Source: Terebella lapidaria
Lineage: Eukaryota; Annelida; Polychaeta; Terebellida; Terebellidae
Assembly: GCA_949152475.1 (NCBI GenBank)
Contig: OX424569.1
Coordinates: 33,401,950 to 33,465,949, forward strand
Reading direction: 5' to 3'
Length of the DNA stretch: 64,000 nt
The notes beneath the pieces were generated by a model. The model did not search any database. It worked only from the letters and a program-made list of their open reading frames with translations, and had not been told where the DNA came from. This document shows, piece by piece, positions 60,401 through 64,000 of the stretch; position 1 is the first letter of the stretch; every line of letters starts with the position of its first letter. The position numbers were made by a program, and so were the translations under genes.

Positions 60401-60910
60401 ACGGGGGATACACCCAAGCGGTCGTAGGCGACCGGAAGCGTCTAGTTTTTTTGGCCATTGAAAAATTTTTTGGACTTAGAAAATTTCGCCCAATTTTTCC
60501 TTCATAATGGGAGCTGTGTGGAGTAAACTCATAGAAGACTTCAAAATAGAGCCTCAGTATTGGCACATTCAAATGGGAAATATATTGCAGTTTGAGTGAT
60601 GACCTTGAATTTGACCTTCAATGACCTTGAAAGGTCAAAAACGATGAATTTTGTCTTTGGTGGCCATTTTGTCAAAGTCTATTCAGACAGTTTTTCTCAA
60701 AATAATGTATATGATTCTCTTTATCTACCTTTGTGATGTGTTATTTGATTTCGTATTATAGTCCATGCAGAAAATGTGTTTCCAGCAACATTTACGAACA
60801 TGTTTTGACATTTAGAGTTCAAGATCAGTGTAACAATTTATATGTTGGAAAATCAATACTCTGCGTTTCTCATGATTGCCGGTAAGCTACAGCACCCTTG
60901 GTGCTATGTT
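57457..60910 (+). mobile_element. Family 3 Helentron-like element interrupted by a family 2 element
   Basis: The 5' hairpin is AGCTTACCGGCCC-TTT-GGGCCGATAAGCT (57457-57485), followed by a GTCC tract. The body is a ~445-bp unit repeated about three times ('actgtctgatcagttttgag', 'gaccttcaatgaccttg'). It is closely related to the body of family 1. The 3' end is GCCGGTAAGCT with hairpin AGCACC-CTT-GGTGCT (60891-60905). A family 2 copy splits the last unit at a T run. Confidence 0.8.
58835..60445 (+). mobile_element. Family 2 Helentron-like element, copy 2, nested in family 3
   Basis: The same 5' hairpin and 3' end as copy 1 are present: GTATCCCCCGAAC...GGATAC, a CCGCCG/CCGCGT tract, two tandem arrays (about 59360-59790 and 59795-60250), CGGGGGATAC, the CGGTCG-TAGG-CGACCG hairpin and GTCTAG. 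It lies between T runs of the host unit, which resumes as 'ttttttggccattgaaaaa'. It is shorter than copy 1 because the arrays have fewer units. Confidence 0.85.
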
Positions 60911-62270
60911 TGGTTTTATGGACCAAGTCACATTTCAGGCAGATCGTAATGTTTGAAACTTAAGTTTAACAAATGCACACCAAATTTCAGTGGTGTTAGA
61001 AATCTGGACTGGACTGGTTACATACTCAAAATTCCCTGGAAATCAATAAAATGGCCTGTAATTTCATTCAAAAGGTGCTAAAATAATCATGTATATATAT
61101 GTGTGTGTGTGGGTGTGTGTATGTATGTGTGTGCTTTCGGTATCGAAAAGAACACATTGATCCATTTGTTATGTCACATGAGAAATCTTGTTGTTTTTAA
61201 CAATATGGTAGATTGAATCTTGTTCTGTGTACTATTGTTATGATTACACCCTACATGTACATTTATGTAGTTGCGAAATGTGAATTCTTCCTCACGATTC
61301 TTTTTCTTTTCCTTCCATGTTAACAACTTGTTGATAAATTTTCAAAACAATTAAACGCGGACAAGAATGTGTCGTGAGCTCTCAAATCATGTTACTACAA
61401 GCCAACAAACTGGTTACTGTTTATAAATATTAAATTATATAATTTCAACCTTTTAACAATTGAAATGCATCGTATTTATGCCAACTACAAGTATATAGTA
61501 CTTGTTTTCTGTTGCTAATTTACATCGTATTGAGGATATGGATTAATTTCTGTTTTCGACAATAAATCATTGGCATTTACTTGCTTTGCTGTACCAGGAT
61601 GTTGATCGTGTTGATACCGGTAAAAACATTATTTCGAAAAACCCTCAAAATTTGAATAAACATCATTTTATTTTGGGATTATCAAAGTACTAGTATAATG
61701 ATTGCATGTGTAGTTGACAGGTCTTCAAATTATGATCTCAGATCAACCTGCACATAAAATGTTTATAAGTTGTTGTGGATATGTAAAAATCGCTGTTTCA
61801 TGTGAACTGATTACTGGGAGATGTGATATTGTTATGATGTCGATATTGATGTGATTTACATGTACGTGTAACATGTTGTATCATTTCCGATACACTGATA
61901 ATATTGTATTGTTTTGTTTGTGTCATCAATAAAATGTAAGGAAACTGACATTTTGTTCTATATTTTTGTTGAAACGATATACTTACATACACACAAGAAA
62001 GTTACTATACAATTTAGATCTGGATATGTTGCATTCAGTACCACTGTGGAAAAACTTCCCCAAAGATACGGATCTGGTACTTCTCAGTAACTTATCATCT
62101 GTGTTTAGTCAACTAATCACTAAAAGTCTGAAATTTGGTGAAAAAAATCTGATTTTTCGCCAAACAGAAACATAATTTTTCGAAATGATCTGACAAAGTT
62201 ACAGTGTATACATGCCCAAAAGTCATTCGTGGTCTGTGTTGCAGTTGACTTTTTGCAATGAAAATATGCT
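60911..62270. other. Non-coding stretch with a TG microsatellite
   Basis: A TG/TATG repeat lies at about 61098-61132. AATAAA occurs at 61928-61933. No exon is recognised. Confidence 0.45.
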
Positions 62271-62276
62271 ATATTC

Positions 62277-63216
62277 TACGGAAGCTCATATTCGCCACAT
62301 AGAGGAACGCAAATTTTTTTTTAGAGCGTTATAACGCTCTAATTACAGTGTAATAACACTGTAATAACACAGTGTAATAACACTGTAATACAGCGTTATA
62401 ACGCTCTGATTTACAGCGTTATAACGCTCTAATTTAGAGCGTTATTACGCTCTAAATTAAACCGTTCACCTTCTCATCATATTTCCAATGTCTTGATTTA
62501 TAATAAACATATCTAGATCAGAGTAATTTTGAGATTTCCCTACAAATGATTGAGCTGATGAACCAGCAGGTCCTATGATGTCTCTGGCAGTGTAAATTAG
62601 AGCGTTATTACGCTGTAATTTAGAGCGTTATTACACTGTATTAGAGCGTTATAACGCTGTGAATTAGAGCGTAATAACGCTGTAAATTACAGCGTTATAA
62701 CGCTATAATACAGCGTAATTACACTTAAATTACAGCGTTATAACGCTCTAATACAGCGTAATAACGCTGTAATTAAAGCGTAGTTACGCTCTAATTTACA
62801 GCATAATAACGCTCTAATTACAGCGTAATAACGCTCTAATACAGCGTAATAACGCTCTAAATTACAGCGTAATTACGCTTAAATTACAGCGTAATAACGC
62901 TCTAATACAGTGTATTAACGCTGTAATTAGAGCGTAATTACGCTGTAAATTAGAGCATAATTACGCTATAAATTAGAGCGTTATAACGCTGTAATAGAGC
63001 GTAATAACGCTCAAATTTACAGCATAATTACGCTCTAATTTACATCGTTAATACGCTGTATTACAGCGTTATAACGCTGTAAATTAGAGCGTTATTACGC
63101 TGTAAATTTGAGCGTTATTACGCTGTAAATTAGAGCGTTATTACACTGTATTACAGCGTTATAACGCTGTAAAGAAAAATGTGCATTGCTCCATCTGGCG
63201 AATATGAGCCACCGTA
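62277..63216. mobile_element. Inverted-repeat transposon packed with 14-bp palindromes
   Basis: Left end TACGGAAGCTCATATTCGCC and right end (other strand) TACGGTGGCTCATATTCGCC form terminal inverted repeats of about 40 bp, continuing with GAG, GCA and ATTTTT blocks. The 6-bp ATATTC is duplicated directly outside (62271-62276 and 63217-63222). Inside, 62322-62457 and 62595-63172 are arrays of short palindromes such as AGCGTTATAACGCT, joined by TAA/TTA steps with C or G flanks. About 137 bp of ordinary sequence separates the two arrays. No transposase is encoded. Confidence 0.85.
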
Positions 63217-63469
63217 ATATTCATCAGACATGTTGTTGCAATAGGAACTTTTCTTTAACAGTTCGGGACAAACTGCATGTTGTGCGAAAATGACCAAATT
63301 TACTAGTCATCTTCAGTCAATGAATGGTTGTGGTGTCATAAACTGATATCGGTTTATACAATCGCTAGATGGCAGCACTATACTGTCCAACATCATGACT
63401 GGCTTTAGTGGTCATGTTAGTAACACCATGTATTCACAGATGCGTCTTCGACCTCATTCAAATATTCGA

Positions 63470-64000
63470 TAACAGATTGGCGTTCCGTCCGTCATCGTCG
63501 TCCACAATTGTTTTTCTTTAAATATTCCAAGAGGGAGGTTTTTTTTTCTTGTTTTTCGATTTTTACAATTTTTTAAAATGACGGCCATTCTCAAAGAAAA
63601 ACAGCCAATTTCTGACTTTCCAATTATCTGAGATTATTTATTTCAAGATACCATTATTGTCACTTTTTTTCGATTGGACAGTTTCATCCACTTTTTCCTT
63701 CATAATCGAAGCTGTATGAAGTACAATGTAAACTCCTAGAACACTTCAAGGTAGAATAAATATAAATAATATTAGCACATTCAAACGGGAATCATATATT
63801 GTGGTTTCAGTGGTGACCCTAAATTCGACGTTCAATGACCTTGAAAGGTATAAACCACCTTTTTTGTCAAAAAAACCCCGATGAATTTCGAACTTAGACG
63901 GCCTCTTCTCGATTTCTTAAACATAACTTTTCTCATTCAGGTATAAGGATAAGTAATATCTATACATGTGGCGACCATTTTGATTTTTCCAACTGATTGG
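63470..64000 (+). mobile_element. Degraded family 1/3 element running off the window
   Basis: It lacks the 5' hairpin but keeps 'ggcgttccgtccgtcatcgt', 'ccaagagggaggt', 'aaaatgacggccatt' and 'tcaatgaccttgaaaggt' phrases. Divergence is higher than in other copies, so it is older. The 3' end is outside the window. Confidence 0.65.

Noticed and set aside
7841-60910. Autonomous Helitron/Helentron Rep-helicase gene
   Set aside because: No frame in any element shows the Rep HUH motif or helicase motifs; all copies are non-coding.

Overview
The window looks like nuclear DNA from an invertebrate animal, most likely a mollusc and plausibly a bivalve. The evidence is intron-rich genes with GT-AG splice sites, lophotrochozoan-like homologues of two vertebrate genes, and a very heavy load of Helitron/Helentron-like non-autonomous elements with tandem-repeat cores, a type well known from bivalves. 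The species cannot be named from the sequence alone.

Two genes are supported, both on the + strand. The first is a ZNF385-family gene for a U1-like/JAZ-type C2H2 zinc-finger protein. Its coding exons are 7286-7421, 27119-29263, 41244-41348, 41587-41726 and 42017-42067. All splice phases agree and they encode about 854 residues from the first methionine in view; upstream exons may lie outside the window. The second is a CREBL2/REPTOR-BP-like bZIP gene with exon 1 at 47376-47441, a probable cassette exon at 48961-49143, the bZIP exon at 49722-49934, and two alternative, homologous last exons at 50381-51178 (long acidic tail) and 56795-56917 (short tail).

The introns and flanks are dominated by mobile DNA. 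At least five sequence-distinct families share one design: a 5' hairpin with a three-base loop, a low-complexity CGTC/CCGCGT tract (in three families), long tandem-repeat cores, a 3' subterminal copy of the complement of the first ~10 bases, a second hairpin, and an end at a T run. I call them family 1 (AGGTTACCGGACC), 2 (GTATCCCCCGAAC), 3 (AGCTTACCGGCCC), 4 (AGGGCATTTCG) and 5 (AGGAAGAGC). They are nested: family 1 in family 4 (7769-10618), family 1 in family 1 (17682-21782), family 2 in family 3 (57457-60910) and a family 2 remnant in family 5 (31983-33658). No Rep/helicase gene is visible, so all are non-autonomous here.

Other structures are a 508-bp insertion with direct repeats and hammerhead-like motifs (19644-20151), a 940-bp inverted-repeat transposon filled with short palindromes (62277-63216), two further inverted-repeat elements (947-1576, 12112-12638), and minisatellites made of recognisable binding-site motifs: X-box-like at 30622-31048 and CACGTG at 55986-56343. 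The rest of the window is AT-rich intronic or intergenic DNA in which I see no gene.
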